Source of the DNA: Ureibacillus sp.
Lineage (GTDB): Bacteria; Bacillota; Bacilli; Bacillales_A; Planococcaceae
DNA: 61,012 nt
Reading direction: 5' to 3'
Assembly (NCBI GenBank): GCA_031178355.1
Contig: JAPSJC010000009.1
Span: forward strand, 1 to 61,012
Positions 17,178 through 25,512 of this stretch are shown one piece after another (the first letter of the stretch is position 1; each line of letters begins with the position of its first letter). A model generated the notes under the pieces. It made no database searches, was not told the origin of the DNA, and worked only from the letters and a program-made list of their open reading frames with translations. A program made the translations under genes and the position numbers.

Positions 17178-17369
17178 CTAAAAAGTATCTCTATTTAATA
17201 TTTTATATTTTTTATGATTTACTACTGTCTTTTCTTCTAATTCAAGGTCGTGGAAATTTTCCATAATAGTTAAATCTACAATAACGGAGTTTTCATTTAC
17301 TTTTTCGACGATTCCTTGTAATTTACCGTCTTTAAACTCAATAATATTTCCTACTTCAGCTATTTTCAT
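17178..17369 (-). CDS. ykvS: DUF2187 family protein (YkvS-like)
   Basis: A 63-residue protein of the DUF2187/YkvS family, a small KOW-like beta-barrel (GNIIEFKDGKLQGIVEKV, then a valine-rich strand). The function is unknown. TGGAGGAG is well spaced before the ATG at 17369, so the longer frame to 17411 is rejected. It diverges from the small gene at 17494. Confidence 0.78.
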   Translation of the reverse strand: MKIAEVGNIIEFKDGKLQGIVEKVNENSVIVDLTIMENFHDLELEEKTVVNHKKYKILNRDTF

Positions 17370-17493
17370 AACAGCAGCTCCTCCATTGGATAATATTAAA
17401 AAAGTTTGCATGAAAAAATAGCAATTGTAAAGAGTTTTTTTAATAATTAAGCGTTAATAACTATGTTTTTACTAGTAAGAAAGGTGATTTTAT

Positions 17494-17682
17494 ATGGAAA
17501 AGTATAAAAATATGATTGAACAGTTAAAAAATGGAGAAATTGAAAGTATAGAAGTAACCAAAGATGAATTTTTACAATTTCGAGCAATTTTAGTGAAACA
17601 TGAGTTGTTTAAACATTTCCGTGGAGAAGGGAAACAAGGAGGAAATATTGTTTACACATTTATGGAAAGTCCGAGAAGTTAA
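17494..17682 (+). CDS. Small hypothetical protein, 62 residues
   Basis: An unrecognised small charged protein (KNGEIESIEVTKDEFLQFR, then HFRGEGKQGG). AAAGGTG precedes the ATG. The pattern, an alpha-helix with a Glu/Lys-rich middle and a basic Gly-rich turn, suggests a small nucleic-acid or protein binder, but this is a guess. It is 52 bp upstream of the Spo0E-like gene in the same direction and may be co-transcribed with it. Confidence 0.6.
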   Translation: MEKYKNMIEQLKNGEIESIEVTKDEFLQFRAILVKHELFKHFRGEGKQGGNIVYTFMESPRS

Positions 17683-17734
17683 TACATCTAAATAGTGAAC
17701 TCTTCTATAAAAATCCATTAAAAGGAGGGGTTTT

Positions 17735-17914
17735 GTGAAAGACGGGGCTTTAAAAAAAATGGAATTAAAAAGAAATTTAATGATAAAGTCAGGAATAGAA
17801 AATGGTCTCCAAAATCCTAAAACAATCCGTTTAAGTCGGGAGTTAGATCGACTTATGAATCAATATGAGTTAGAACTAATTCATGAAAGATTGAAGTTAC
17901 CCATGGTTGATTAA
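17735..17914 (+). CDS. Spo0E-like aspartyl-phosphate phosphatase, 59 residues
   Basis: A 59-residue protein beginning with GTG after a strong AAAGGAGGGG site. It carries the Spo0E-family signature SRELDRLMNQYE near residues 34-45, within a predicted two-helix hairpin. Family members bind Spo0A-P and remove the phosphate, delaying sporulation. The two-helix length matches the short Spo0E/YisI/YnzD group. It is preceded by the 62-residue gene and followed by a strong terminator. The hydrophobic pattern fits the family, but which response regulator it serves is not known. Confidence 0.78.
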   Translation: MKDGALKKMELKRNLMIKSGIENGLQNPKTIRLSRELDRLMNQYELELIHERLKLPMVD

Positions 17915-18004
17915 AAAAAGAAAATTTTTTTTGAAATGATGTTTAATAAATATAATTTTGGTTAAATTATATTTGAACACAGCAACATTCTCATTTCCCC
18001 CTTT

Positions 18005-18041
18005 AAGAGCTGAAAACATAAAGTTTTCAGCTCTCTTTTTT
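18005..18041 (+). terminator. Terminator after the Spo0E-like gene
   Basis: AGAGCTGAAAAC pairs perfectly with GTTTTCAGCTCT around ATAAA, followed by CTTTTTTT. Confidence 0.9.
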
Positions 18042-18191
18042 TATTTTTGATATACGTTTAAAAACTGAGGATGTATAAAAATAGGATGTTTTGTAAATTT
18101 GAAGTAATTTTTTTAAAAATTACCTAACAAATGAACTATTATTTGCTAAACTACAAGAAAGTGATACTAATTATTAACTGGGGTGAACTAT

Positions 18192-19064
18192 ATGTCACAT
18201 AATAAAAAAATTGCATTTATTGGTACTGGTGTAATGGGGACAAGTATTGTGAAGCATTTATTAAACGCGGATTATGAAGTAACAGTTTATACAAGAACAA
18301 AAGAAAAAGCACAGTCCCTAATAGAGATGGGTGCAAAATGGTCTGAAACACCTGCACAAGCATCCGAAGATAAGGACATCATTTTTACCATGGTCGGTTT
18401 TCCACAGGATGTTGAGGAAGTTTATTGTGGAGAGTATGGGATCTTCAAGACTGCCAAAGAAGGATCAATCGTTGTTGATTTAACAACTTCTGAGCCTACT
18501 TTAGCTAAAAAATTGTATTCAATTGCCAAGGATAAAGGAATCTCATCACTAGATGCTCCTGTTTCCGGCGGAGATATAGGTGCACAGAATGGGACATTAT
18601 CTATCATGGTAGGTGGAGATCAAATAGCCTTCGAACAGCTAGTTCCTGTGTTCGAAACCTTTGGTGCAAATATCGTTTACCAAGGTGAAGCTGGAAATGG
18701 GCAGCATACAAAGATGTGTAACCAACTATTAATTGCTTCAAATATGATTGGAGTTTGTGAGTCAATTGCCTATGCTATGAAAGCGGGATTAGATTTGGAG
18801 AAAGTAATGAAGTCAATTTCAACAGGAGCTGCAGGTTCATGGTCTTTATCGAATTTAGGACCTAAGATGATTGGTGGTAACTTAGAGCCAGGTTTTTATA
18901 TAAAGCATTTTATTAAAGATATGAAAATTGCAATTGATGAAGCAGAACGAATGAAATTAGATTTACCAGGTGTTAAGCTCTCTAAAGAAATTTATAATAC
19001 TCTATTAGAGAGAGGCTATGGAGATAACGGTACCCAAGCATTAATTAAATATTATGTTGACTAA
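18192..19064 (+). CDS. ykwC: Beta-hydroxyacid dehydrogenase, 3-hydroxyisobutyrate dehydrogenase family (YkwC)
   Basis: A 290-residue NAD(P)-dependent oxidoreductase. The N-terminal Rossmann motif is IAFIGTGVMGTSI (residues 6-18). The family substrate-binding block is LDAPVSGGDIGAQNGTLSIM, and the catalytic Lys lies in GNGQHTKMCNQLL. The C-terminal helical dimerisation domain is complete. These enzymes oxidise beta-hydroxyacids (3-hydroxyisobutyrate, tartronate semialdehyde or related); the exact substrate is not clear. A GTG three codons upstream is in frame, but TGGGGTG fits the ATG at 18192. It may be co-transcribed with the MFS gene that follows 67 bp later. Confidence 0.85.
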   Translation: MSHNKKIAFIGTGVMGTSIVKHLLNADYEVTVYTRTKEKAQSLIEMGAKWSETPAQASEDKDIIFTMVGFPQDVEEVYCGEYGIFKTAKEGSIVVDLTTSEPTLAKKLYSIAKDKGISSLDAPVSGGDIGAQNGTLSIMVGGDQIAFEQLVPVFETFGANIVYQGEAGNGQHTKMCNQLLIASNMIGVCESIAYAMKAGLDLEKVMKSISTGAAGSWSLSNLGPKMIGGNLEPGFYIKHFIKDMKIAIDEAERMKLDLPGVKLSKEIYNTLLERGYGDNGTQALIKYYVD

Positions 19065-19131
19065 TGTAAGGTATTTTAGATTTGAAAGGATTCATACAAT
19101 GAAGTAAGTCAAAACTTGAGGAGCGCAAGTG

Positions 19132-20454
19132 ATGGGGAACTCTCAAAGTAAACGTATGCCAGGTGAACGCAGTAATTTAGCGTTGTATATGTCTTTACCC
19201 ATTTTATCCTGGGCATTTTATGACTTTGCAAATACAATTTTTTCTTCTAATATAACGACTGTGTTTTTCCCATTCTATACAAACGAAGTAATAGGGACGA
19301 ATGAGGTCATGCAGCAAGTAGCGAGTACATTTATTTCCTATGCTAATGCTGTAGCAAGTTTCTTTATCGTATTGTTTTCACCACTTTTTGGTGTATGGAT
19401 TGATAACACTGGTTATAAGAAACGATTTATTGTATGGTTTGCTTCATGTTCGATTTTCTTTACCTTTTTAATGGGGATACTAGCTGAAATAGATACCAAT
19501 ATATTAATAGGAGGTATCCCGCTAACTTTTTTACTAGTCGTTATAAGTTTTGTAATCGCAAAGTTTTTCTATAATTCGAGTTTAGTATTTTATGACTCAA
19601 TGATGGGTGACCTTGGAACGAAAAAAGAGATGCCCTTAATTTCTGGGTTTGGAGTTGCGTTAGGATATTTAGGTACAATCTTTGGGTTATTAGTTTATTT
19701 ACTAGTAGCCGATGGGGGATACCATCGTGCTTTTATTCCGACCGCAATTATGTTTTTATTATTCTCTTTACCATTATTTTTGCTGAACAAGGATAATCCA
19801 ATTCCTAAAGAACAACGTAAAAAAATCGGATTTTTAGATGGCTATAAGGAAATAGTAAAAACTTTTCAAGAAATGAAAACCTATAAATCGATATTCATCT
19901 TTATGATTGCATATTTCTTTTTAAATGATGCTATTGCTACAACAATTGCAATGATGACAGTATATGCAACGGCTATTGTCGGATTTACCTCAGGGGAATT
20001 TATCATTCTTTATTTAGTGAGTACAGTAGCTTCTGTTATCGGTTCCTTTGTATTTGGTTATATCACAAAAGGGATAGGTGCAAGAAAAGCGATTTCTATT
20101 GTCGCAATTATAATGATTGTAGCTCTATTCATAGGAGTATTTGCAAATGCTAAGTGGATGTTTTGGATTGCTGGCAGTATGTTTGGGATTTCCTTAGGCT
20201 CAATGTGGGTAACTTCTAGAACATTAATTATACAAATCAGCCCTGAAGACAAACGTGGTCAATTTTTTGGACTTTTTGCTTTGTCGGGGAAGGTATCAGC
20301 TATAGTCGGTCCGGCTGTTTATGGTACCATTACACTTCTTTTTGCGGAATATGGTGCATTAGCAAGTCGATTAGCTTTTGGCTCCTTAATCGTTATGACA
20401 ATTATTGGTTTAATCATTCATTTGCAGGTTAAAACCAACGAAAATAGCTTGTAG
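19132..20454 (+). CDS. MFS transporter, UMF1/Atg22-like family
   Basis: A 440-residue protein with about 12 hydrophobic segments and the UMF1 family opening SWAFYDFANTIFSSNITTVFF. MFS loop signatures are seen at FGVWIDNTGYKKRF and again at KGIGARKA. The substrate is unknown; Atg22 relatives in yeast export amino acids from vacuoles. GTG at 19129 and ATG at 19132 are both possible starts after GAGGAG; the ATG has better spacing. It may be co-transcribed with ykwC. Confidence 0.8.
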   Translation: MGNSQSKRMPGERSNLALYMSLPILSWAFYDFANTIFSSNITTVFFPFYTNEVIGTNEVMQQVASTFISYANAVASFFIVLFSPLFGVWIDNTGYKKRFIVWFASCSIFFTFLMGILAEIDTNILIGGIPLTFLLVVISFVIAKFFYNSSLVFYDSMMGDLGTKKEMPLISGFGVALGYLGTIFGLLVYLLVADGGYHRAFIPTAIMFLLFSLPLFLLNKDNPIPKEQRKKIGFLDGYKEIVKTFQEMKTYKSIFIFMIAYFFLNDAIATTIAMMTVYATAIVGFTSGEFIILYLVSTVASVIGSFVFGYITKGIGARKAISIVAIIMIVALFIGVFANAKWMFWIAGSMFGISLGSMWVTSRTLIIQISPEDKRGQFFGLFALSGKVSAIVGPAVYGTITLLFAEYGALASRLAFGSLIVMTIIGLIIHLQVKTNENSL

Positions 20455-20520
20455 GAGAAAAGATTGTACTATGATACAATTTATTATAGCTTTATAGGTT
20501 AAGAAAGGGGCAACACCATT

Positions 20521-21423
20521 TTGGAGCCGAAGGGAATTTTACTAGAAAGTGGAACCAATGAATTAGAAATCGTCGAATTCCATGTTGCTAACAATAAATT
20601 TGGAATAAATGTTATAAAGGTCAAAGAAATTATTCAACCAATACCTGTTACTTTCATCCCACATGCACATCCTTTTGTTGAAGGAATTATACAACTACGT
20701 GGAGAAGTGTTACCTGTAGTGAACATGTTGAAAGTATTAGGGGTACCAAATACTACATTCAATACAACTCATAAATATATTATTGCTGAATTTAATAAAC
20801 AAAAGGTTGTATTTCATGTAGATAACGTGACACAAATCCACCGCATATCTTGGGAACAAATTGAAAGACCAACAGATATGTACCAAGGTGGCTCCTCGCA
20901 AGTAATTGGGGTTATAAAAGACTATGATCAGATGATTCTATTACTAGATTTTGAAAAAATAATGGTAGACATTAATCCGGATTCGGGTATTCGTGTTGAC
21001 GCTATTAAGAAATTAGGTAAACGAACTCGCTCTGAAAAAAGAATCGTCATCGCAGAGGATTCACCTTTGTTAAGGAATTTGTTAAACGATACATTTAACG
21101 AGGCAGGATACGTAAACCTAGAATTCTTTGAAAATGGAAAAGATGCTTATGAATACTTAGAATCCATCGCAAACTCAGGACTGGATATTGCTAGTACAGT
21201 ACAATTGGTCGTAACAGATATAGAGATGCCACAAATGGACGGTCATCATCTAACAAAGAAGATTAAGTTAAACTCTAAATTACAAAAACTACCTGTCATT
21301 ATCTTTTCGAGCTTAATTACAGATGATCTTCGACATAAAGGGATAGAAGTTGGAGCCCAAGAGCAGATTAGCAAACCAGAAATCGCTGAACTTATTCTAA
21401 AGGTCGATAAACTCGTATTATAA
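20521..21423 (+). CDS. cheV: Chemotaxis coupling protein CheV (CheW domain plus receiver)
   Basis: A 300-residue two-domain protein, the usual CheV length. An N-terminal CheW-like domain (about residues 15-155; FGINVIKVKEIIQPIPVT, LRGEVLPVVNM) couples chemoreceptors to the kinase CheA. A C-terminal receiver domain (about residues 172-300) has acidic residues in IAEDSP, the phosphorylated Asp in VVTDIEMPQMDG, and a conserved Lys in QISKPE. It mediates adaptation in chemotaxis. The start is TTG, supported by AAAGGGG about eight bases before it. It stands alone without other che genes. Confidence 0.92.
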   Translation: MEPKGILLESGTNELEIVEFHVANNKFGINVIKVKEIIQPIPVTFIPHAHPFVEGIIQLRGEVLPVVNMLKVLGVPNTTFNTTHKYIIAEFNKQKVVFHVDNVTQIHRISWEQIERPTDMYQGGSSQVIGVIKDYDQMILLLDFEKIMVDINPDSGIRVDAIKKLGKRTRSEKRIVIAEDSPLLRNLLNDTFNEAGYVNLEFFENGKDAYEYLESIANSGLDIASTVQLVVTDIEMPQMDGHHLTKKIKLNSKLQKLPVIIFSSLITDDLRHKGIEVGAQEQISKPEIAELILKVDKLVL

Positions 21424-21471
21424 AAACCAAATCTTCAATGGTATTCAATAGATTCGTATAGGGAAATACAT

Positions 21472-21510
21472 AAAGTCGGATACCTATGATAGGCTTCCGA
21501 CTTTTTATTA
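21472..21510 (+). terminator. Terminator after cheV
   Basis: AAAGTCGGA pairs with TCCGACTTT, with an inner CTAT/ATAG pair, followed by TTTATTATTT. The remaining 180 bp before ppx shows nothing further. Confidence 0.83.
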
Positions 21511-21692
21511 TTTATAGTTTAATTAAGATAGTATTGCACTATTCTATACATAAAGTGAACTTGCAATCAGTAGGGACTATGCACAAAAAAGAAAGTTATG
21601 ACGTTTTACTGGGTTAAGAATGGTAAGAGTCATTACATAACCTTATTGATCTGGACTAACTTAATCTTGCAAGGAAAAGAGAAGTGAATCAT

Positions 21693-23228
21693 ATGAAGAG
21701 ATTAAAGACAGCAATTATTGATATTGGTTCAAATACAATTCGACTTGTTTTTTATCAATATGATAAAAATGAAGGGCTACATGAATTGGGAAATATAAAA
21801 ACAGTGGCACGTTTGCGTAGTTATATAGAATCCACTGGCGACATGTCTGAAGAAGGTATCCAGGTATTAGCCAGCACACTCAAATCCTTTAAGAAAATTA
21901 TTGAGGATTACGAAATAATTGATGTTAAAGCAGTTGCAACAGCTGCTATCAGACAAGCGAAAAATTCAAAAAAAATCATTTCCAGAATGAAACAAGAAAC
22001 TGGTATTAAGATAGACCTACTATCAGAAGAGGAAGAGGCTTATTTTGGATTTCTAGCAGTAGCTCATTCTATGGATACATCCTCTGCAGTTACAATTGAT
22101 ATTGGTGGAGGCTCCACTGAAATTACTCTTTATGATGAAAAGAAACTACAGAAGACCATTAGTTTTCCTTTCGGAACTGTTTCATTAAAACAAAATTTTG
22201 TAAGTGATGACGTAATCAATGAAACTGAAAAAAAAGCATTAAGACAGTTTATTAAAAAACAATTCTTAAGTATTCCATGGTTACAAAATGTAAACTATCC
22301 AATTGTTGCAATTGGAGGTAGCGCACGTAATGTTGCACAAGTACATCAACACAAGATAGATTATCCTATTTCAGGTGTACATCAATATGAAATGAGTATA
22401 GAAGATTTGGAAGTACTGAATACTTTCTTAGGTAAAATGTCTATTGAACAGTTAAAACAATTAGATGGTCTTTCATCTGACCGTGCAGATATAATCGGCA
22501 TTGCAATAGAAGTGTTTATCGTTTTAATGGAAGTTGTTAATTCAAAAGTATTTCAAGTAAGTAAAAAGGGACTGCGAGAAGGTTTAATCATTAACCGTGT
22601 ACTTCATACCAATCCAGAAGCCTTTGATAAATACAACGTATTCGAAGAAAATGCTAGAAGATTAGCGTTTGAATATGGAAGAACAGAAGAAGAATCCGAA
22701 ACTTTAAGCTTATTAGCTGAACAATTATATCGAGAGAGCTGTGAGTTAAATATATTTGAATTTAATGTTGATGATTATGATTTAGTAAAAAGAGCTGCAA
22801 AGGTATATTCCATAGGAGAATATATTGAGCTGGATTCTGCTAGTCAGCATACTTTCTATATTTTAGCAAATCAATCTGTCGCTGGCATGAATCATAAAGA
22901 TCGAGTTAAATTGGCACTATTAGCATCTTATAAAAATCGAGATTATTTTAGAAGATTTTCTACACCTTTTGGATCATGGATCACGCGAGAAGAATTAAAA
23001 AAATTAAGAGATTATGGCGCATTACTTAAATTTGTTTATGCACTAAATATTTCAAAACGAAATATTGTTAAGCGTATTAAACTAACTAAAGGTGAGAACG
23101 GTATTATCGTCGCAATTAGTGCCATTAAAAGTGCTGGTGCTGAGAAGTATCAGGCGGAACGACAGAAAAAGCATATTGAACGATTATTTAAACTACCAGT
23201 ATCGATTCAATTTATTGAGGAAGGGTGA
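21693..23228 (+). CDS. ppx: Exopolyphosphatase (Ppx/GppA family)
   Basis: A 511-residue ASKHA-fold phosphatase that removes terminal phosphate from inorganic polyphosphate (or pppGpp in the GppA branch). The phosphate-1 motif IDIGSNTIRLVFY is at residues 8-20, phosphate-2 is TIDIGGGSTEITLYD, and the catalytic Glu is expected near EEEAYFGFL. The C-terminal half is an HD-type helical region. The stop overlaps the leader of ppk, giving a tight ppx-ppk operon in which synthesis and breakdown of polyphosphate are coupled. Pairing with ppk favours polyphosphate as substrate. A GTG three codons upstream is the alternative start. Confidence 0.9.
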   Translation: MKRLKTAIIDIGSNTIRLVFYQYDKNEGLHELGNIKTVARLRSYIESTGDMSEEGIQVLASTLKSFKKIIEDYEIIDVKAVATAAIRQAKNSKKIISRMKQETGIKIDLLSEEEEAYFGFLAVAHSMDTSSAVTIDIGGGSTEITLYDEKKLQKTISFPFGTVSLKQNFVSDDVINETEKKALRQFIKKQFLSIPWLQNVNYPIVAIGGSARNVAQVHQHKIDYPISGVHQYEMSIEDLEVLNTFLGKMSIEQLKQLDGLSSDRADIIGIAIEVFIVLMEVVNSKVFQVSKKGLREGLIINRVLHTNPEAFDKYNVFEENARRLAFEYGRTEEESETLSLLAEQLYRESCELNIFEFNVDDYDLVKRAAKVYSIGEYIELDSASQHTFYILANQSVAGMNHKDRVKLALLASYKNRDYFRRFSTPFGSWITREELKKLRDYGALLKFVYALNISKRNIVKRIKLTKGENGIIVAISAIKSAGAEKYQAERQKKHIERLFKLPVSIQFIEEG

Positions 23229-23233
23229 ACTGT

Positions 23234-25417
23234 ATGAATATAGAACTGGACAAAAGTTCCATTGAACAAAACCAAAGTATTCAAAGAGAAGTGCAAAAAG
23301 TTGAAGATGATCAATATCTATCCCTTTTAGAAGAGATAGCAAAGCCTCAATATTATAACAACCGTGAGTTAAGTTGGCTTGCTTTTAATGAGCGAGTCCT
23401 AGAAGAAGCTGAAGATAAGAGTAACCCTCTTCTAGAACGTTTGAAATTTAACGCTATTTTCAGCTCAAATTTAGATGAATTTTTTATGGTGCGTGTTGCA
23501 GGCCTACAAGATCAAGTCCGTGCGGGATTCCATAAACCTGAAAATAAAGCAGGTTTAACACCTACTGAGCAATTATCAAGAATAGCAGAGCGTACACAAA
23601 AACTTGTTAAAAGACAGATGGAAGTATTTCGCCATTTAGTTTATGATTTATTACCAAAAGAAAATGTTTTTTTAAGAGAATTTAAATCGTTAAATATAGA
23701 GCAAAAGAGATATATTGATGAGCTTTTTGAAGAAACAATATTTCCAGTCTTAACACCTGTAGCGGTCGATGCTTATCGACCATTTCCGACATTATTAGGA
23801 AAAACGTTAAATCTATTAGTGATGTTAGAAGACCACAGTGCTGGAGCAGAACATAACGAACGTGTTGCAATTGTACAAGTACCATCCGTATTAGATCGAT
23901 TTATAGAAGTTCCTAGTGATAATGGCGAAAAAGTATTTGTCTTATTAGAAGATGTAATCACTAGCCATATTGACCAATTATTCTACGGATATAAAGTGAA
24001 ATCAGCCCAAGCATTCCGTTTAACAAGAAATGCAGACTTAACAATTCATGAAGAAGGTGCCCAAGATTTACTTGTGGAAATCGAAAAAGAATTGAAGAAG
24101 CGTAAATGGGGATTAGGTAGCCGTTTAGAAGTACGAGATGGTGAGATGAATGATGAAGTTCTTGATTACTTATTGGAAGAATTTGAAATAGAAGAATCCG
24201 ACGTATTTAAGATTGATGGACCACTGGATTTGACCTTCTTATTTGGTTTCGTAAAGAAAATCACTTCTGGACGTGAACATCTAGTATATGAAAGCTTTAT
24301 GCCTCAACGTCCACAAGATTTGGATTCAGACGAGGATATTTTTGAAAAAGCACTTTCTCAAGATATCTTTTTCCATCATCCATATGAATCATTTGGACCA
24401 ATAGTAGATTTTGTAGCAGATGCTGCGGTTGATCCGACAGTACTTGCAATCAAACAAACGTTATATCGAGTTAGTGGTAATTCACCAATTATTCAAGCTT
24501 TAAAACAGGCTGCAGAGAACGGTAAACAGGTGACTGTTTTAGTTGAGCTTAAAGCACGATTTGATGAAGAAAATAATGTGCATTGGGCGAAAGAGCTTGA
24601 GCAAGCAGGCTGTCTAGTAATTTACGGCATGAATAATCTAAAAACGCATTCTAAGATTACATTAGTTGTCCGTCGTAAACAAGGTAGAATCGAACGCTTT
24701 GTTCACCTTGGAACAGGTAATTATAATGACGCAACGGCAAAAACTTACACAGACATGGGTATCATCACAACAGATAAAGAATTTGGGATAGACGCAACCA
24801 ATTTCTTTAATTATCTAAGTGGATATACCGAAAAGCCAAAATTTAATCATCTAGTAGTATCGCCATTTGATATAAGAGATGAATTCATTAAATTGATTGA
24901 AGAAGAAATTCAGTGTCATAAACAATACGGAAATGGTTATATTCGTGCAAAAATGAATTCTTTAACCGATAAAGATCTAATTATGAAATTTTACGAAGCT
25001 TCAATTAACGGTGTACAAATTGAACTACTTGTTCGTGGTATTTGCTGCCTTCGTCCAGGGATTCCAGGTATTAGTGAAAATATAACGGTATCTAGTATTG
25101 TTGGGAGATTTTTGGAGCATACTCGTATCTATTGGTTCCATCATAATGGAGAAGACAAAGTGTTTTTATCTTCCGCAGATATGATGACGCGTAATATGGT
25201 TAAGCGCGTTGAAATTTTGTTCCCTATCTTTGCCATAGAAACGAAAGAGCGTTTAATGAACATTTTGCTGGTTCAATTAGCAGATAACGTAAAAGCTCGT
25301 GTACAAGATTCAACCGGTAAATATCACTATAAAGAAGTAGAAAGGCAAACAAATACAATAAATAGCCAACAATTATTTATTGAAGAAGCGATGAGTAATG
25401 TAATCGTCGAGGATTAG
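23234..25417 (+). CDS. ppk: Polyphosphate kinase 1
   Basis: A 727-residue PPK1, which makes inorganic polyphosphate from ATP through a phosphohistidine. The N-terminal domain begins YYNNRELSWLAFNERVLEEA. The catalytic region contains RRKQGRIERFVHLGTGNYND, where the His is the probable phosphorylated residue, LRPGIPGISENI, and EHTRIYWFHHNGED with the second conserved His. The length is typical. The ATG at 23234 has GAGGAAGGG before it; the frame also opens at a GTG overlapping the ppx stop. It is the second gene of the ppx-ppk operon. Confidence 0.95.
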   Translation: MNIELDKSSIEQNQSIQREVQKVEDDQYLSLLEEIAKPQYYNNRELSWLAFNERVLEEAEDKSNPLLERLKFNAIFSSNLDEFFMVRVAGLQDQVRAGFHKPENKAGLTPTEQLSRIAERTQKLVKRQMEVFRHLVYDLLPKENVFLREFKSLNIEQKRYIDELFEETIFPVLTPVAVDAYRPFPTLLGKTLNLLVMLEDHSAGAEHNERVAIVQVPSVLDRFIEVPSDNGEKVFVLLEDVITSHIDQLFYGYKVKSAQAFRLTRNADLTIHEEGAQDLLVEIEKELKKRKWGLGSRLEVRDGEMNDEVLDYLLEEFEIEESDVFKIDGPLDLTFLFGFVKKITSGREHLVYESFMPQRPQDLDSDEDIFEKALSQDIFFHHPYESFGPIVDFVADAAVDPTVLAIKQTLYRVSGNSPIIQALKQAAENGKQVTVLVELKARFDEENNVHWAKELEQAGCLVIYGMNNLKTHSKITLVVRRKQGRIERFVHLGTGNYNDATAKTYTDMGIITTDKEFGIDATNFFNYLSGYTEKPKFNHLVVSPFDIRDEFIKLIEEEIQCHKQYGNGYIRAKMNSLTDKDLIMKFYEASINGVQIELLVRGICCLRPGIPGISENITVSSIVGRFLEHTRIYWFHHNGEDKVFLSSADMMTRNMVKRVEILFPIFAIETKERLMNILLVQLADNVKARVQDSTGKYHYKEVERQTNTINSQQLFIEEAMSNVIVED

Positions 25418-25512
25418 TAAATAGGGAGAAATTGTGTTATCGGCTATAAATTTACTATCACGTATTACACTACATATGAATGGATTGTCATTCGCCTTTA
25501 ATGGAGGAATAT

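Noticed and set aside
25480-25512. Upstream start for the GGDEF-EAL protein (11 extra codons)
   Set aside because: The extension runs through the GGAGG site that serves the ATG at 25513.
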